Counted from the first letter of the stretch, positions 1 through 10,576 are shown. The stretch: DNA of 64,000 bases from Metarhizobium sp964253915 (GCF_964253915.1 NZ_CAXUSG020000006.1:124001-188000); one strand, 5' to 3'. A program made the numbers and translations. The notes: generated by a model from the sequence alone, not told the origin.

Positions 1-1
1 G

Positions 2-201
2 ATCGAGCAGCTGGTCGCCGCCAATACCGACCTGCCGAATTCCGTTGCCGCCCGCAGCAACCGCACGCAGCCGCGCATCGTCGTCGCCAGCGATTGCGAG
101 CAATCGGTGCTGCGCGGCGCCGCAGCGCTTGCCGTGTCCGGCGTGCTGTCGCCCCGCTTCGGACAGATGTTTTCGACCGCCGACGAGAAAGGCATTGCCG
201 C

Positions 202-205
<4 letters not shown>
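2..205 (+). CDS. ROK-family regulator/sugar kinase, C-terminal fragment
   Basis: Only the last 67 codons are inside the window; the start lies upstream. The tail reads RIVVASDCEQSVLRGAAALA, the pattern seen near the end of ROK proteins, where a strand and the final helix of the kinase-like domain lie. A ROK regulator immediately before a sugar importer is a common arrangement, and the stop codon overlaps the ATG of the next gene (ATGA), so it is probably co-transcribed with the transporter. Whether it carries an N-terminal helix-turn-helix (regulator) or is a plain kinase cannot be seen. Family assignment rests on a short tail and is moderate. Confidence 0.55.
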
Positions 206-969
<764 letters not shown>

Positions 970-1005
970 TCAAAGAGGGTCCGGCGCAAAACAGGAGAGA
1001 ACGCT

Positions 1006-2046
1006 ATGAAGCGAATAGTTTTAGCCGTGATGGCCGTCTTGGCCCTCGGCTTGTCGATGTTGACACCCGCCTTCGCGCAATCGAAGGGCGTCGTCTATTA
1101 CCTCGTGCCGACCCTGCTCGACGAGTTCCAGACCGGCTCGGTCAGCGCCCTTGAGATGTTCCTCAAGCAGACCGGCTACGAGATGAAGACGCTCAACGCC
1201 GATAACAAGACCGATGCGCAGCAGTCGCAGATGAACGACGTCATCGCGCTGAAGCCGGCCGCGATCATCCTTGCCGCCGTCGATTTCAACGCGCTGAAGC
1301 CTTCGATTGAAGCAGCGCGTGCCGCCGGCATCCCGGTGGTCGAATTCGACCGCCAGATCACCTCGACGGTTTCGGATTTCACCTCGGTCGCCGGCACCAT
1401 CGAGATCGGTTATGTCGCCGCCGAACAGGCCGAAGCCCTGCTCAAGGCCAAGCATGGCGACGTCAAGGGCAAGGTGCTGCAGGTTCTCGGCGATCCGGGC
1501 GATCCCTACACGCTCGACATCCAGAAGGGTTTCGAGGAGAAGATGAAGGCGTTTCCGGGCGTGACCATTGTCTCCGTTCCGGCCATGCAGTGGGAAGCCA
1601 GCAATGCCGGCACCATCGTTGCCGACCAGATGCTCGCCAATCCCGATATCGACCTGATCTTCAGCCATGCCGCCCATCTTTCGGTTGCCGCCGTCGCTTC
1701 GCTCGAAGCCGCCGGCAAGAAGCCGGGCGACGTGATGATGATGAGCTCGAACGGCGCGCCCGTCGGCCTCGACCTGATCCGCAAGGGCTGGCTGAACGTC
1801 GAAGTGGAGCAGCCGCTCTACGCACAGGCCGCCGCCGTCGCCATCTTCATGGACAAGATTGCCGGCAAGCAGGAGATCAAGGCCGGCGAATATGACGTCC
1901 TCGGCCTCAAGGGCACGGTGACGATCGAAGCCTGGGGTCCGAACATCAAGATCCCCGGTGCCGCCATCAGCAAGGATAACGTTGACGACCCGGCCTTCTG
2001 GGGCAACCTGAAGCCGCCGACAGCGGAAGTGAAGTCCGTACCGTAA
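1006..2046 (+). CDS. Periplasmic sugar-binding protein of CUT2 ABC transporter
   Basis: Captures the substrate in the periplasm and delivers it to the permease at 2288. It is 346 residues long with a classical Sec signal peptide (MKRIVLAVMAVLALGLSM, cleavage expected after AFA). The mature part has the type-1 periplasmic binding fold pattern of RbsB-like proteins: a first-strand YYLVPTLLDEF, a hinge-side IILAAVDFNALKP, and GIPVVEFDRQI. A GGAGA ribosome-binding site precedes the ATG. A strong hairpin begins 10 nt after the stop and may raise the level of this mRNA segment relative to the permease. Ligand unknown; family certain. Confidence 0.93.
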   Translation: MKRIVLAVMAVLALGLSMLTPAFAQSKGVVYYLVPTLLDEFQTGSVSALEMFLKQTGYEMKTLNADNKTDAQQSQMNDVIALKPAAIILAAVDFNALKPSIEAARAAGIPVVEFDRQITSTVSDFTSVAGTIEIGYVAAEQAEALLKAKHGDVKGKVLQVLGDPGDPYTLDIQKGFEEKMKAFPGVTIVSVPAMQWEASNAGTIVADQMLANPDIDLIFSHAAHLSVAAVASLEAAGKKPGDVMMMSSNGAPVGLDLIRKGWLNVEVEQPLYAQAAAVAIFMDKIAGKQEIKAGEYDVLGLKGTVTIEAWGPNIKIPGAAISKDNVDDPAFWGNLKPPTAEVKSVP

Positions 2047-2056
2047 GGACCCTGCC

Positions 2057-2179
2057 CCTTCTCCCCCGCGGGGAGAAGGTCCCGGCAGGGGGATGAGGGG
2101 GCGCCCCGCGGCAAAACCTGTCCGTTGGCCTCCCCCTCATCCGAGCCTGCGGACCACCTTCTCCCCATGGAGGAGAAGG
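2057..2179. repeat. RIME-like palindromic repeat pair
   Basis: The 241-bp gap between the binding protein and the permease holds two hairpins: CCTTCTCCCC/GGGGAGAAGG (2057-2066 and 2070-2079) and CCTTCTCC/GGAGAAGG (2157-2164 and 2172-2179), joined by CCCTCATCC blocks in opposite orientations. The same family recurs at 27655-27790. Such mosaics resemble the Rhizobium intergenic mosaic elements (RIME). Position after a binding-protein gene suggests transcript stabilisation or partial termination. Confidence 0.8.
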
Positions 2180-2287
2180 GGAGAGCCACGTCACGCCTCA
2201 TGCGATCGCCCTGCCATGTGCGGGGAGCGCGCGATCGGAAACACGACGCTTTTTTGCCAACCAAACTATTCAAACCGGAACAGCCGC

Positions 2288-3283
2288 ATGACACCACGTA
2301 CGCGCAAAACCCTGGAATTCGTGCTCGACAATCTCGTCTGGTTCATGCTGCTTTTCGTGCTGATCGTCTTTTCGGCGCTGATCCCGAACTATTTCCAGCT
2401 CGGTATCTTCGCCAATATCATCGAGGCCTCCAGCGTTCTCGGCGTCATGTCCATCGGGCTGTCGCTGGTGATCATCGCCGGGCACATGGACCTGTCGGTC
2501 GAATCCGTCGCCGCCCTTTCGGCGATGGCGGTCGGCGTGTTGTTCTGCTCGGCCGGCATCGGCCTCGGGATAAAACTGTCGCCGGAATGGCTGATGGTGC
2601 CGGCGTCGCTGCTGGTGGCGCTCACCGTCGGCGGACTGATCGGCCTGTTCAACGGCTTCCTGATCGTCAAGCTGAAGATGAACGCCTTCATCATCACGCT
2701 TGCCTCCTATATCTGGGTGCGCGGCGTCGTGCTTGCCGTGTCCGGCGGCCGGTCGGCGCAGGATCTGGCCCCCGCCATCCGCTGGTTCGCCATCCAGCGC
2801 CTGCTCGGCATTCCGCTGACCGCCTGGATCGCCATCCTTTGCTTCGTCGCCTTTTCCGTGATGATGGCCAAGACGCGTTTCGGCCGCCACCTGATGATGA
2901 TCGGCGGCAACGAGACCGCCACCTTCCGCGCCGGCATCCGCGTCACCCGCAACCTGATCATCGCCTTCGTGCTGGCGGGCGCCATCGCCGGGCTGTCCGG
3001 CTGGCTGCTCGCCATCCGCACCTCCGGCGCCACCGCCAATCTCGGCGTCGGCCTGCTGTTCAACGCCTTTGCCGCCGTCGTTATCGGCGGCGTCAGCCTC
3101 AAGGGCGGCATTGGTGCATTGCCCGGCGTCTATGCCGGCGTGCTCTTGCTCTCCTCCATCAACACGGCGATAAACCTGATGGGCTTGCCGGCGAACTTCA
3201 CCCAGGTGATCCATGGATTCCTGGTCCTGGCCGCCGTGCTTCTCGATACCTTCAAGCAACGACTGCGTCAGAGGCTCGCATGA
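2288..3283 (+). CDS. Sugar ABC transporter permease (CUT2, RbsC/FrcC family)
   Basis: Forms the inner-membrane channel of the importer. The 331-residue product has about nine hydrophobic segments, beginning FVLDNLVWFMLLFVLIVFSA, and family landmarks GHMDLSVESV (usually D-L-S-V-G) and the cytoplasmic GGNETATFRAGI loop that contacts the ATPase. The ATG at 2288 was chosen because the hydrophobic core begins a few residues later and the sequence upstream belongs to the repeat. Its stop overlaps the next ATG (ATGA), so the dehydrogenase is co-translated. Substrate unknown. Confidence 0.92.
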   Translation: MTPRTRKTLEFVLDNLVWFMLLFVLIVFSALIPNYFQLGIFANIIEASSVLGVMSIGLSLVIIAGHMDLSVESVAALSAMAVGVLFCSAGIGLGIKLSPEWLMVPASLLVALTVGGLIGLFNGFLIVKLKMNAFIITLASYIWVRGVVLAVSGGRSAQDLAPAIRWFAIQRLLGIPLTAWIAILCFVAFSVMMAKTRFGRHLMMIGGNETATFRAGIRVTRNLIIAFVLAGAIAGLSGWLLAIRTSGATANLGVGLLFNAFAAVVIGGVSLKGGIGALPGVYAGVLLLSSINTAINLMGLPANFTQVIHGFLVLAAVLLDTFKQRLRQRLA

Positions 3284-4050
3284 TAGGACGACTGGAAAAC
3301 AAGGTAGCGCTGGTCATCGGCGGCGCCCGCGGCATCGGCAAGGCAACGGCGAAGCGGTTTCACGAAGAAGGGGCAAAGCTGGTCATCGCCGATTTCGAAG
3401 CGGAAGGCGGCAAATTCGCAGCCGACGAATTCGACGCGCCGTTCATCCGCACCGACATCTCGCAGATGGCCGACGCGGAAGCGGCGGTGGCGCTGGCGCT
3501 AAAACATTACGGCCGGCTGGACATCATCCTGCAAAATGCCGGCGTCTATCCCTGGCAGCTGATCGAGGACACCTCCCCGGAAGACTGGGACCAGGTGATG
3601 GCGGTCAACCTGCGCGGCTCCTTCAACGCCGCCCGCGCCGCACTGACGCCGATGAAGCAGCAGCATTACGGCCGCATCCTCTTCACCTCGTCGATCACCG
3701 GGCCGCATGTCACCAGCCCCGGCCACGGGCATTATTCCGCCACCAAGGCCGGCATCAACGGCTTCATCCGCGCCGCGGCGCTGGAATTTGCGGGATACGG
3801 GATAACGGTCAACGGCGTCGAGCCGGGGAACATCCTGACGGAAGCGATGCAGCTGCACCGCGGCCCGGCCTTCATCAAGAACATGGAGGATGCCATTCCG
3901 CTCGGCCGGCTGGGCAGCCCGCGGGATGTCGCCAATGCCTTCCTCTTCCTCGCGTCGGACGAGGCGGCCTACATTACCGGCACCACCATCGTCGTCGACG
4001 GCGGCCAGCTTCTGCCCGAAGGCAGCAATTTCCGTCTTCAGCCTCCGTGA
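3280..4050 (+). CDS. Short-chain dehydrogenase/reductase
   Basis: Probably an NAD(P)-dependent oxidoreductase acting on the sugar or polyol brought in by the preceding importer. The 256-residue protein shows the Rossmann motif GGARGIG (the first residue of the usual TGxxxGxG is Gly), NAG in LQNAGVYP, a catalytic Ser in FTSSITG and the YSATK catalytic Tyr-X3-Lys. The C-terminus has the common TGTTIVVDGGQ. Its start overlaps the permease stop. NAD preference is suggested by the acidic IADFEAEGG after strand 2. It ends this operon; the next gene is convergent. Confidence 0.9.
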   Translation: MIGRLENKVALVIGGARGIGKATAKRFHEEGAKLVIADFEAEGGKFAADEFDAPFIRTDISQMADAEAAVALALKHYGRLDIILQNAGVYPWQLIEDTSPEDWDQVMAVNLRGSFNAARAALTPMKQQHYGRILFTSSITGPHVTSPGHGHYSATKAGINGFIRAAALEFAGYGITVNGVEPGNILTEAMQLHRGPAFIKNMEDAIPLGRLGSPRDVANAFLFLASDEAAYITGTTIVVDGGQLLPEGSNFRLQPP

Positions 4051-4099
4051 GCCAAATGGAAGGACCCGCTCCGCCCTGAGAGCGAAGCGGGGTTAATCC

Positions 4100-4759
4100 T
4101 TAGAGCGCCGGCTGCTTGGTCTTGCGCAGGTAGGGCAGGACGGTATCGAAGCTGCCGAAACGCTCGGTAGCCTCGTCGTTGGAAACCGCTGCGGTGATGA
4201 TGACGTCGTCGCCCTGCTGCCAGTTCGCCGGCGTCGCCACCTTGTGGGCGGCGGTCAGCTGCATCGAGTCGAGGGCGCGGATGATTTCCGCGAAATTGCG
4301 GCCGGTGGTCATCGGGTAGGTGAGGATCAGCTTGATCTTCTTGTCCGGGCCGATGACGTAGACCGAGCGAACAGTCGCGTTGTCGGCGGGCGTGCGGCCT
4401 TCCGAGCTGGAACCGGCTTCTGCCGGCAGCATGTCGTATAGCTTGGCGACCTGGAGGTCGCGGTCGCCGATCAGCGGATATTCGACGTCGAAGCCGGTGG
4501 CGACCTTGATGTCGTTCTTCCACTTGCCATGGCTTTCCACCGGATCGACGGAAATGCCGATCACCTTGGTGTTGCGGCTGCGGAACTCACCTTCGACGCC
4601 GGCCATGGCGCCAAGCTCGGTGGTGCAAACCGGCGTGAAATTCTTCGGGTGGGAAAACAGGATCGCCCATCCATCGCCGATCCATTCGTGGAAATTGATG
4701 GTTCCCTGCGTCGTCTCGGCAGTAAAATCGGGTGCGGTTTCGTTGATGCGCAGGCTCAT
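4100..4759 (-). CDS. 1-Cys peroxiredoxin (Prx6 type)
   Basis: Reduces hydrogen peroxide and alkyl hydroperoxides in the cytoplasm. The 219-residue protein carries the peroxidatic cysteine Cys45 in NFTPVCTTE and the conserved Arg in NATVRSVYVIGP. There is no second cysteine anywhere in the protein, which defines the 1-Cys mechanism needing an external thiol. The long C-terminal dimerisation region (TPANWQQGDDVII) is typical of Prx6. The start at 4759 is chosen over an upstream in-frame ATG because GAGAGG lies 8 nt before it and the family begins MSLRIN-E-APDF. Gene stands alone, convergent with the dehydrogenase. Confidence 0.95.
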   Translation of the reverse strand: MSLRINETAPDFTAETTQGTINFHEWIGDGWAILFSHPKNFTPVCTTELGAMAGVEGEFRSRNTKVIGISVDPVESHGKWKNDIKVATGFDVEYPLIGDRDLQVAKLYDMLPAEAGSSSEGRTPADNATVRSVYVIGPDKKIKLILTYPMTTGRNFAEIIRALDSMQLTAAHKVATPANWQQGDDVIITAAVSNDEATERFGSFDTVLPYLRKTKQPAL

Positions 4760-4937
4760 GGCTGACCTCTCTCGTTTATGCTTCTGTCGCCGGAAGGATA
4801 TCGGAAAGCCCCCGTCTATTGAGCGAAAAAACTTCGCGCAGGGGCGCAACTCTTGAACGATAATCGCGAGTTATGGGGATTTTATAAAATGCCATACCCT
4901 TGCCCGTCGAAGCCTCTGCTGGCGAGCAAACCCGGCG

Positions 4938-6911
4938 TCAGGGCAAGCGGCTGCGGATCATCGCATAATAAGGCGACAGCGCCGGCATGGCTTGCGAGAG
5001 CTGATCCAGCAGCGGATCGGATGTCGACAGCGTGCCTTCGTATTTTGCCGACAGGAACCGCTGGTGTTCTGCGAGATCTTCGGCCGAGGGCCGGTTCCGC
5101 AAGACGGTGAATACGGGTGAGGGCTCGGTCCGGCCCTTGACGGTGATGCGGTCGAGTTCGACGGTGCAATAGGCTTCGCTAACCTGCCGGGCCGTCTCTT
5201 CGCCGATGAGCAAGGCCAGTCCGACATTTTTCGATTCGCCCTCCAGCCGCGAGGCCAGGTTGACGGAATCGCCGAGCGCCGAATAATCGAAGCGGCTCGA
5301 CGAACCCATATTGCCGACGACGCAATCGCCGGTGTTGACGCCGATGCCGATCCGCAGGCCGTAAGGTTCTTCGCCACGCGCCGCCAGCTCCAGCCGCAAT
5401 TCTTCGTTGAAACGATCCATGGCGTCCAGCATCTGCAGCGATGCCTGCACCGCATGGACGGCATGCTCCCGGTCATCGAGCGGCGCGTTCCAGAAGGCCA
5501 TGACGCAATCGCCGATATATTTGTCGATGGTGCCGCCGCAGGCGAGAATTTCCTCCGAAAGCGGCGTCAACAGCCGGTTGATCAGCGTCGTCAGCTGCTG
5601 CGGATCGTTTTTCATCCGCTCGGCGATGGTGGTAAAACCGCGCACGTCGCAAAACAGAATGGAGAGCGTCCGGGTGTCGCCACCGAGCTTGAGCTGCGTC
5701 GGGTCGCCGGCAAGGCGCTCGACCATGGCCGGAGAAAGGTACTGCGAGAAGGCGCGGATGATCTGCTTGCGGCTGCGGCGCTCGGCGGCATAATCGAAAC
5801 CGGCCTGGCCGATCACGACCATCAGGAACGCGACCGAAGGGCCAACGGGGGAGGCGAAGACCTGGCCCAGCCGGATCGCCGCATAACTGCCGGCAACGAA
5901 CAGCGTTACGACAAGAAGGCCGGCGACAGCGGTCCACCAGGTGGTGTCGCGATAGACCGCCAGACTGCCGGCAAGGGCGCCGAACAGCACCAGCAGCAAC
6001 GTCACCGTCACGCCCGCGTGGCGGATGGACAGGCCATTGACGAGATTGTCGAGGATCGTCGCCTGCACCTCGACGCCGGCCGTCAACCGCCCTGTATGGA
6101 CGGTAAACGGCGTTGCGAACGTATCGGGCGCGCCGGCCTTGACGTCCGGCGCCGTCTGCAGGCTGAGGCCGACGAGAACGATGCGGTCGCGGAAATAATC
6201 CGGCGGCAGGAAATTTTTCGGATCGAGGCCCTGGTAGTAGGAAACCGTCGGATAGGTTCGCGCCGGTCCGAAGGACTGCATCATGGTGTTGCCGCCGGGC
6301 TGCGGCACGGAAAACCCGGCCGCCCGGGCGGTCTCGGCCGCAAAACTGTCGTCGTAATGCGGCATCTCACGGAGCACGCCGTCGCCGTCGAGACCGACGG
6401 AGGCGATACCCACCCGGGCGCCGGCATCGATGAAACGCGGCAGCGGCTCGGTGCGCACCAGCTGGTCGGCCTGCGGCGTGGTGATCAGCGTCTCGTCGCC
6501 GGCGAGCACGACATCGGGACCGAGCGCCGCCTGCAGGGCATCGTCGTTTTCAGGCGCTGCCGCCGGTTCGGAGAAGATGATGTCGAGGCCGATGGCCTTG
6601 GCGCCGGCGGCGCGCAACTGCTCGATCAGCCGCGCATGCAGCGCCCTTGGCCACGGCCATTGATGCTGGATCTCGCCGAGCGACGGCTCGTCGATCGCCA
6701 CGATCACTGGCCCTTTCTCCGGCAGCGGCGGATTGTCGAGCGTCGTCAGGTAATCGTAGCTGCGCAGCTCGATCAGTGACCACGGCGAGGTAAAGGCGAG
6801 TGCCGAAACGATAGCCACGGTCGCGACGAAAAGCACCGCCAGCTCGATCAACCGGTAACGCCGCCGCGTGCTCGGCGCGGCCCGCTCGGCGGAGCGAAAG
6901 ATCGCAACCAT
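4938..6911 (-). CDS. CHASE2-domain class III adenylate cyclase
   Basis: Predicted membrane adenylate cyclase making cAMP in response to a periplasmic signal. In the 657-residue protein, TM1 (about 21-40) leads to a periplasmic CHASE2 domain (about 47-300), three TM helices (301-320, 326-346, 355-375) and a class III cyclase domain (about 414-600). Metal-binding aspartates Asp422 (FCDVRGF) and Asp468 (YIGDC), purine-selecting Lys464, and transition-state Asn551/Arg555 are present; the partner of Lys464 is Ser544 where Asp or Thr is usual. The ATG overlaps the stop of the upstream FecR-barrel gene (ATGA), so both are made together. All catalytic residues appear intact. Confidence 0.93.
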   Translation of the reverse strand: MVAIFRSAERAAPSTRRRYRLIELAVLFVATVAIVSALAFTSPWSLIELRSYDYLTTLDNPPLPEKGPVIVAIDEPSLGEIQHQWPWPRALHARLIEQLRAAGAKAIGLDIIFSEPAAAPENDDALQAALGPDVVLAGDETLITTPQADQLVRTEPLPRFIDAGARVGIASVGLDGDGVLREMPHYDDSFAAETARAAGFSVPQPGGNTMMQSFGPARTYPTVSYYQGLDPKNFLPPDYFRDRIVLVGLSLQTAPDVKAGAPDTFATPFTVHTGRLTAGVEVQATILDNLVNGLSIRHAGVTVTLLLVLFGALAGSLAVYRDTTWWTAVAGLLVVTLFVAGSYAAIRLGQVFASPVGPSVAFLMVVIGQAGFDYAAERRSRKQIIRAFSQYLSPAMVERLAGDPTQLKLGGDTRTLSILFCDVRGFTTIAERMKNDPQQLTTLINRLLTPLSEEILACGGTIDKYIGDCVMAFWNAPLDDREHAVHAVQASLQMLDAMDRFNEELRLELAARGEEPYGLRIGIGVNTGDCVVGNMGSSSRFDYSALGDSVNLASRLEGESKNVGLALLIGEETARQVSEAYCTVELDRITVKGRTEPSPVFTVLRNRPSAEDLAEHQRFLSAKYEGTLSTSDPLLDQLSQAMPALSPYYAMIRSRLP

Positions 6912-9900
6912 CAGAAGCGGACTTTGAGGGAGCCCATATAGGTGCGGCCCCATCCGGGAATGAAGGTCGAGACCAGGAAATCCTCGTCGAGCAGGTTATA
7001 GACGGCGAGGTTGACGGCAAAGCGCTTGTCCAGCGGCTCCCATTCGAGCTTGGCGTCCACCGTCCAGTAGCCGTCGAGCTTCGTTCCCACGTCGTCGCCC
7101 TGGCGCTTGCCGGTGTAATTTGCGGCAAGCGTGGTCTTCAGGTTGTTGGTGTTGACCCAGGTGAGCGCCACCTGTCCGGCGGTTTCGGGAACATAGGGCA
7201 GGCCCTGGCCATAACCGAAACTGCCACGATCCTGGTTTTCCGAATCGGCATAGACGGCTGTTGCCGAAATCCCGAACCCATAGTCGAGCGCCAGGTTGGC
7301 CGTGACGCTGACGCGGTCGATACGGCCCTTTTCCAGATCGATGGTGTTGGTCGTCAACGGAATGTCGATCGACATATTGTGCATCTGCTGGTGCTGGAAA
7401 TCGACCGCCGTGAAGAAACGATCGTTCCACTCCGCTTCCCAGCGGGCGGCAAACGTGTCGGTGTAGCCATCGAAGCCCAGTTGCTGCTGGTTCGATTGCA
7501 TGCCGACCATGCCGATCGGCGCCAGCGTCGGAATGTTGAGGTCAAACCCTTCGCGCAGGATGCCGGCACGCAGCCAGTGCCCTTCCGCCGGCGACCAGGC
7601 AGCCCCCACACGCGGCTCCAGCCGCGACACCTGCACGGTATCGCCATCGAGATAGCGGCCGAAGAGCGCACCTTCGAATTTCAGGTCGGGCGTGACCTCG
7701 TAGAGCGCATCGACATAGGCGCGGCCGACGGTGATCTTGTCTTCGGCTTCGTTGAAGGTGACATCGGGTGGACCACCATTGAAGTCAGCGAGGATCTGGC
7801 TCCGCTGGCTGTGTATATCCATGCGCCCGCCTTCTATACCGTACCGCCACACCAGATCGTCGCCGTTGCCGACTGTATGGTTCAGCGCACCGACGATATT
7901 TTTCTGTGTATCCAGGCCATCGTTGACGCTGAAGGGCACAGTTTCGAAGACGCCGATCTCCCGGCTGTCCTTCTTGATATCGCCATAAAAGACGGCCGCG
8001 TTCAGATTATTCTGGTAGCCGAATGAATGGCTCCAAGCCAGACCGGCATTGGTGGAATCCTGATTGTAGAGGCTGCTCACACCAACCAAAACAGGAAATC
8101 CCAGCCCGAAGTCGATGAAAAGCGGCGAAACGACGCTCTGCTCGGATTTGCTGCGCGAAAAGAAGCCGACCACATGGTCGTCCGGTGTCGGTGAGGCGGA
8201 CACATATGCCGTGCCGCTCTTGATGTCGGTCTCGCTGACGAAACCGCCGTCCAGACCTTCGAACACGCGGGTATCCGGATTGGTCTCGAATTTCGCCGTG
8301 CCGTAGAAACTGACCGGGAAGGGCGTGTTGCTGTAGCCCTGCAGTTCGGCTTCCTTGACGCGACCATCCTTTCCTTCGCCATCCGGCCGCGTCAGCGTGC
8401 CGCCGATCGATCCTTCCAGGAAGGGGCGCCGCAGCAGATTGGCGGTGCGCGACCGTCCCGTCAGCATATGCGGATCGAGCATCAGCCCTTGCATGAACGA
8501 AGAAAAGCTGGCGCTATTGTCGGAATAGGCGGCCGTATTGTCTTCGTAGCCGAACCTGTTGGAGTACGGATTGGGACTGCCGCGCAACGTCTGGTCGATG
8601 TAGCTGCTGCCGGCGAACGGATCGAAGACGACGTCGCCGTAATATTGCCCCCAGGCATTCAGCCCCTGCAGGCGAAACGCGTTGTTGAGCGTCGAGCCGG
8701 CATCCTGGTTGGCGCTCAGCGCACCGTAATCGCCGCCGCGGGCGCGCGCCCGGCGCAAGAATTCCTGCGCATAGCGGATGGCGCCTTCGGCATCGTAATC
8801 GTCGATGGCAATCGCCGTCCGGACGGACGAGACGACGGGATCGTTCGCATCGAGGCGGTCGGCATTGTCGATCGCCTGGGCGGCGGCATCGCGGTTGCCG
8901 GTCTCGTAATGGACGGCAGCCAGCATGAGCTGCGCCTGGGAATAGCCGGGATTGGCGGTGGAGCCGGCGAGAAGGTCGCTCATCGCCTTGTCCATTTCGC
9001 CTGTCTGCATGTAGTAGCGGCCGCGGGCGATCAAGGCGAGATCGAAGGAGGGATCCGCCGCCATGGCGATATCGATTTCTTTCTTCGCCTCCTTCACCCG
9101 TCCCTGGTCGAGATAGAGGATCGACAGGTTGATGTGCGAGATCGGGTCCTGGGGGTCGAGTTCGATGGACGTCTTCAACGCCTCTTCGGCCTTGCGATTA
9201 TCGCCGATGGCCGAAAGCGCAAGGCCCAATGAATTCCACGCCGAAGTCGACCCCGGCGCCACCACCAGGGCGGCATTCAGGTCGGCAATCGCGCCCTTCA
9301 GATCCGCCTCGTAACCCACCTTGTAGTGCGCCCGCGCCTCAAGCGCCAAAGGATGTGTCGGATCGAGGGAGAGGGCGCGGTTGGTCGCGTCCATGATCTG
9401 CTCGCGGTCGTCGATCAGCAGGGCAAACTGCGCCCGCGCCGCCGGCAAGGTCGGATCGTCGGGGAAGCGCTGCTCCGCCTTCTTGAGGATATCGACGGCT
9501 GCCCGGATATCCTTCAGGAAGCCGGCCGTCCAGGCTTCCGCCAACGCGCCGTAAGGCCCGGCATAAGAAGCCGGCGGCTGCTCGACACGATTGGGATCGC
9601 GCAGCGAACGGGCATAATAACCGCCATATTGCGCAATCGCCCGGCGTTGCGGGTCGAGACCCGAAGCCGCGAGGCGGAACAGTTTTGCGGCATCGTCATA
9701 ACGGCGTTCAGAGCCGGCGATCAGGCCGGAGATCAGCGCCGCCCTTGCCCGCTGCTGCCCGTTCAAGCCACGCGCTTCCGCCTCCGCCAGGGCGGTTTCG
9801 GCATCGCGGCGACCGTTCAGGGTCATGCCGATCTCCGCCAGCGTCAGCCAGTCTTCCGCCGACCGCGCCTGCGGCGCCGTCGCTTCGATCCGCTGCTTTT

Positions 9901-10576
9901 CGGCGCTCATGCCACGCACGGGCAGCGGCGAAGCCGGCATCCAGCCGAAGGAATCGCGCAATTGCAGGTAAAACAGCATCTGCTCGCGATCCTTGGGATC
10001 GACGATCACCACCTTCTGCGGCGCCTGGCCGATGGCGGCCACCGCTGCCTCGCCCTGCGCCACCTGCACGCTGCCCTGGGCGTTCTTCAGTTCGACCAGC
10101 CCTTCGAGCACGATCAGCGATGTCTTGCCGCTGGCATCCACCGTCAGCGTCCAGTCGGTGCCGCGGATCGCGGCGGTCGCGGCAGGCGTATCCACGGCCA
10201 GCCCCTGGCCGCCGCGCTCGGCGCGCGCCCAGATGGTGCCGGATTGCAGTTCAAGGCCGGTTTCGGCGCTGCCGCCGTTCATGTTCTTGACCAGCAGCGA
10301 CGTGTTGCGGGCGAGGCGCACCTGCGTGCGGTCGGAAAACAGCACTGCGAGCTGGCCGGTGGCATTGGTGCGCAGCACGTCGCCGGCGAGCAGGCTCTGC
10401 TGCAGGTCGACATATTGCCAGTTGCTGATATCGACGAAGCGCACTTCTTCGCCGGACTTGCGGGCGATGACGGCGCCTGCGGCAGGCTGCGCGCGCTCGA
10501 CCGGCTCCGCCATGGCGGGCAGTGCCAGGCACAATGCCACTCCCGCAAGCAAAACTCTCGCCCAGTGCGACCGCAT
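6911..10576 (-). CDS. FecR-TPR-outer-membrane beta-barrel fusion protein
   Basis: A 1221-residue exported protein. A signal peptide (MRSHWARVLLAGVALCLALP) is followed by a FecR domain (about 35-150), a long TPR array (roughly 220-590), and a C-terminal region of alternating aromatic/polar strands ending GRTYMGSLKVRF, the terminal-Phe signature of outer-membrane barrels. NLLDEDF just before the end is the TonB-receptor barrel motif, but there is no plug domain. I place the start at 10576, where GGGGGTGG precedes the ATG and the signal peptide begins; GTG at 10606 and ATG at 10603 are alternatives. Coupled to the CHASE2 cyclase. Function unknown; a periplasmic or surface sensing role is inference. 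Confidence 0.85.
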   Translation of the reverse strand: MRSHWARVLLAGVALCLALPAMAEPVERAQPAAGAVIARKSGEEVRFVDISNWQYVDLQQSLLAGDVLRTNATGQLAVLFSDRTQVRLARNTSLLVKNMNGGSAETGLELQSGTIWARAERGGQGLAVDTPAATAAIRGTDWTLTVDASGKTSLIVLEGLVELKNAQGSVQVAQGEAAVAAIGQAPQKVVIVDPKDREQMLFYLQLRDSFGWMPASPLPVRGMSAEKQRIEATAPQARSAEDWLTLAEIGMTLNGRRDAETALAEAEARGLNGQQRARAALISGLIAGSERRYDDAAKLFRLAASGLDPQRRAIAQYGGYYARSLRDPNRVEQPPASYAGPYGALAEAWTAGFLKDIRAAVDILKKAEQRFPDDPTLPAARAQFALLIDDREQIMDATNRALSLDPTHPLALEARAHYKVGYEADLKGAIADLNAALVVAPGSTSAWNSLGLALSAIGDNRKAEEALKTSIELDPQDPISHINLSILYLDQGRVKEAKKEIDIAMAADPSFDLALIARGRYYMQTGEMDKAMSDLLAGSTANPGYSQAQLMLAAVHYETGNRDAAAQAIDNADRLDANDPVVSSVRTAIAIDDYDAEGAIRYAQEFLRRARARGGDYGALSANQDAGSTLNNAFRLQGLNAWGQYYGDVVFDPFAGSSYIDQTLRGSPNPYSNRFGYEDNTAAYSDNSASFSSFMQGLMLDPHMLTGRSRTANLLRRPFLEGSIGGTLTRPDGEGKDGRVKEAELQGYSNTPFPVSFYGTAKFETNPDTRVFEGLDGGFVSETDIKSGTAYVSASPTPDDHVVGFFSRSKSEQSVVSPLFIDFGLGFPVLVGVSSLYNQDSTNAGLAWSHSFGYQNNLNAAVFYGDIKKDSREIGVFETVPFSVNDGLDTQKNIVGALNHTVGNGDDLVWRYGIEGGRMDIHSQRSQILADFNGGPPDVTFNEAEDKITVGRAYVDALYEVTPDLKFEGALFGRYLDGDTVQVSRLEPRVGAAWSPAEGHWLRAGILREGFDLNIPTLAPIGMVGMQSNQQQLGFDGYTDTFAARWEAEWNDRFFTAVDFQHQQMHNMSIDIPLTTNTIDLEKGRIDRVSVTANLALDYGFGISATAVYADSENQDRGSFGYGQGLPYVPETAGQVALTWVNTNNLKTTLAANYTGKRQGDDVGTKLDGYWTVDAKLEWEPLDKRFAVNLAVYNLLDEDFLVSTFIPGWGRTYMGSLKVRF

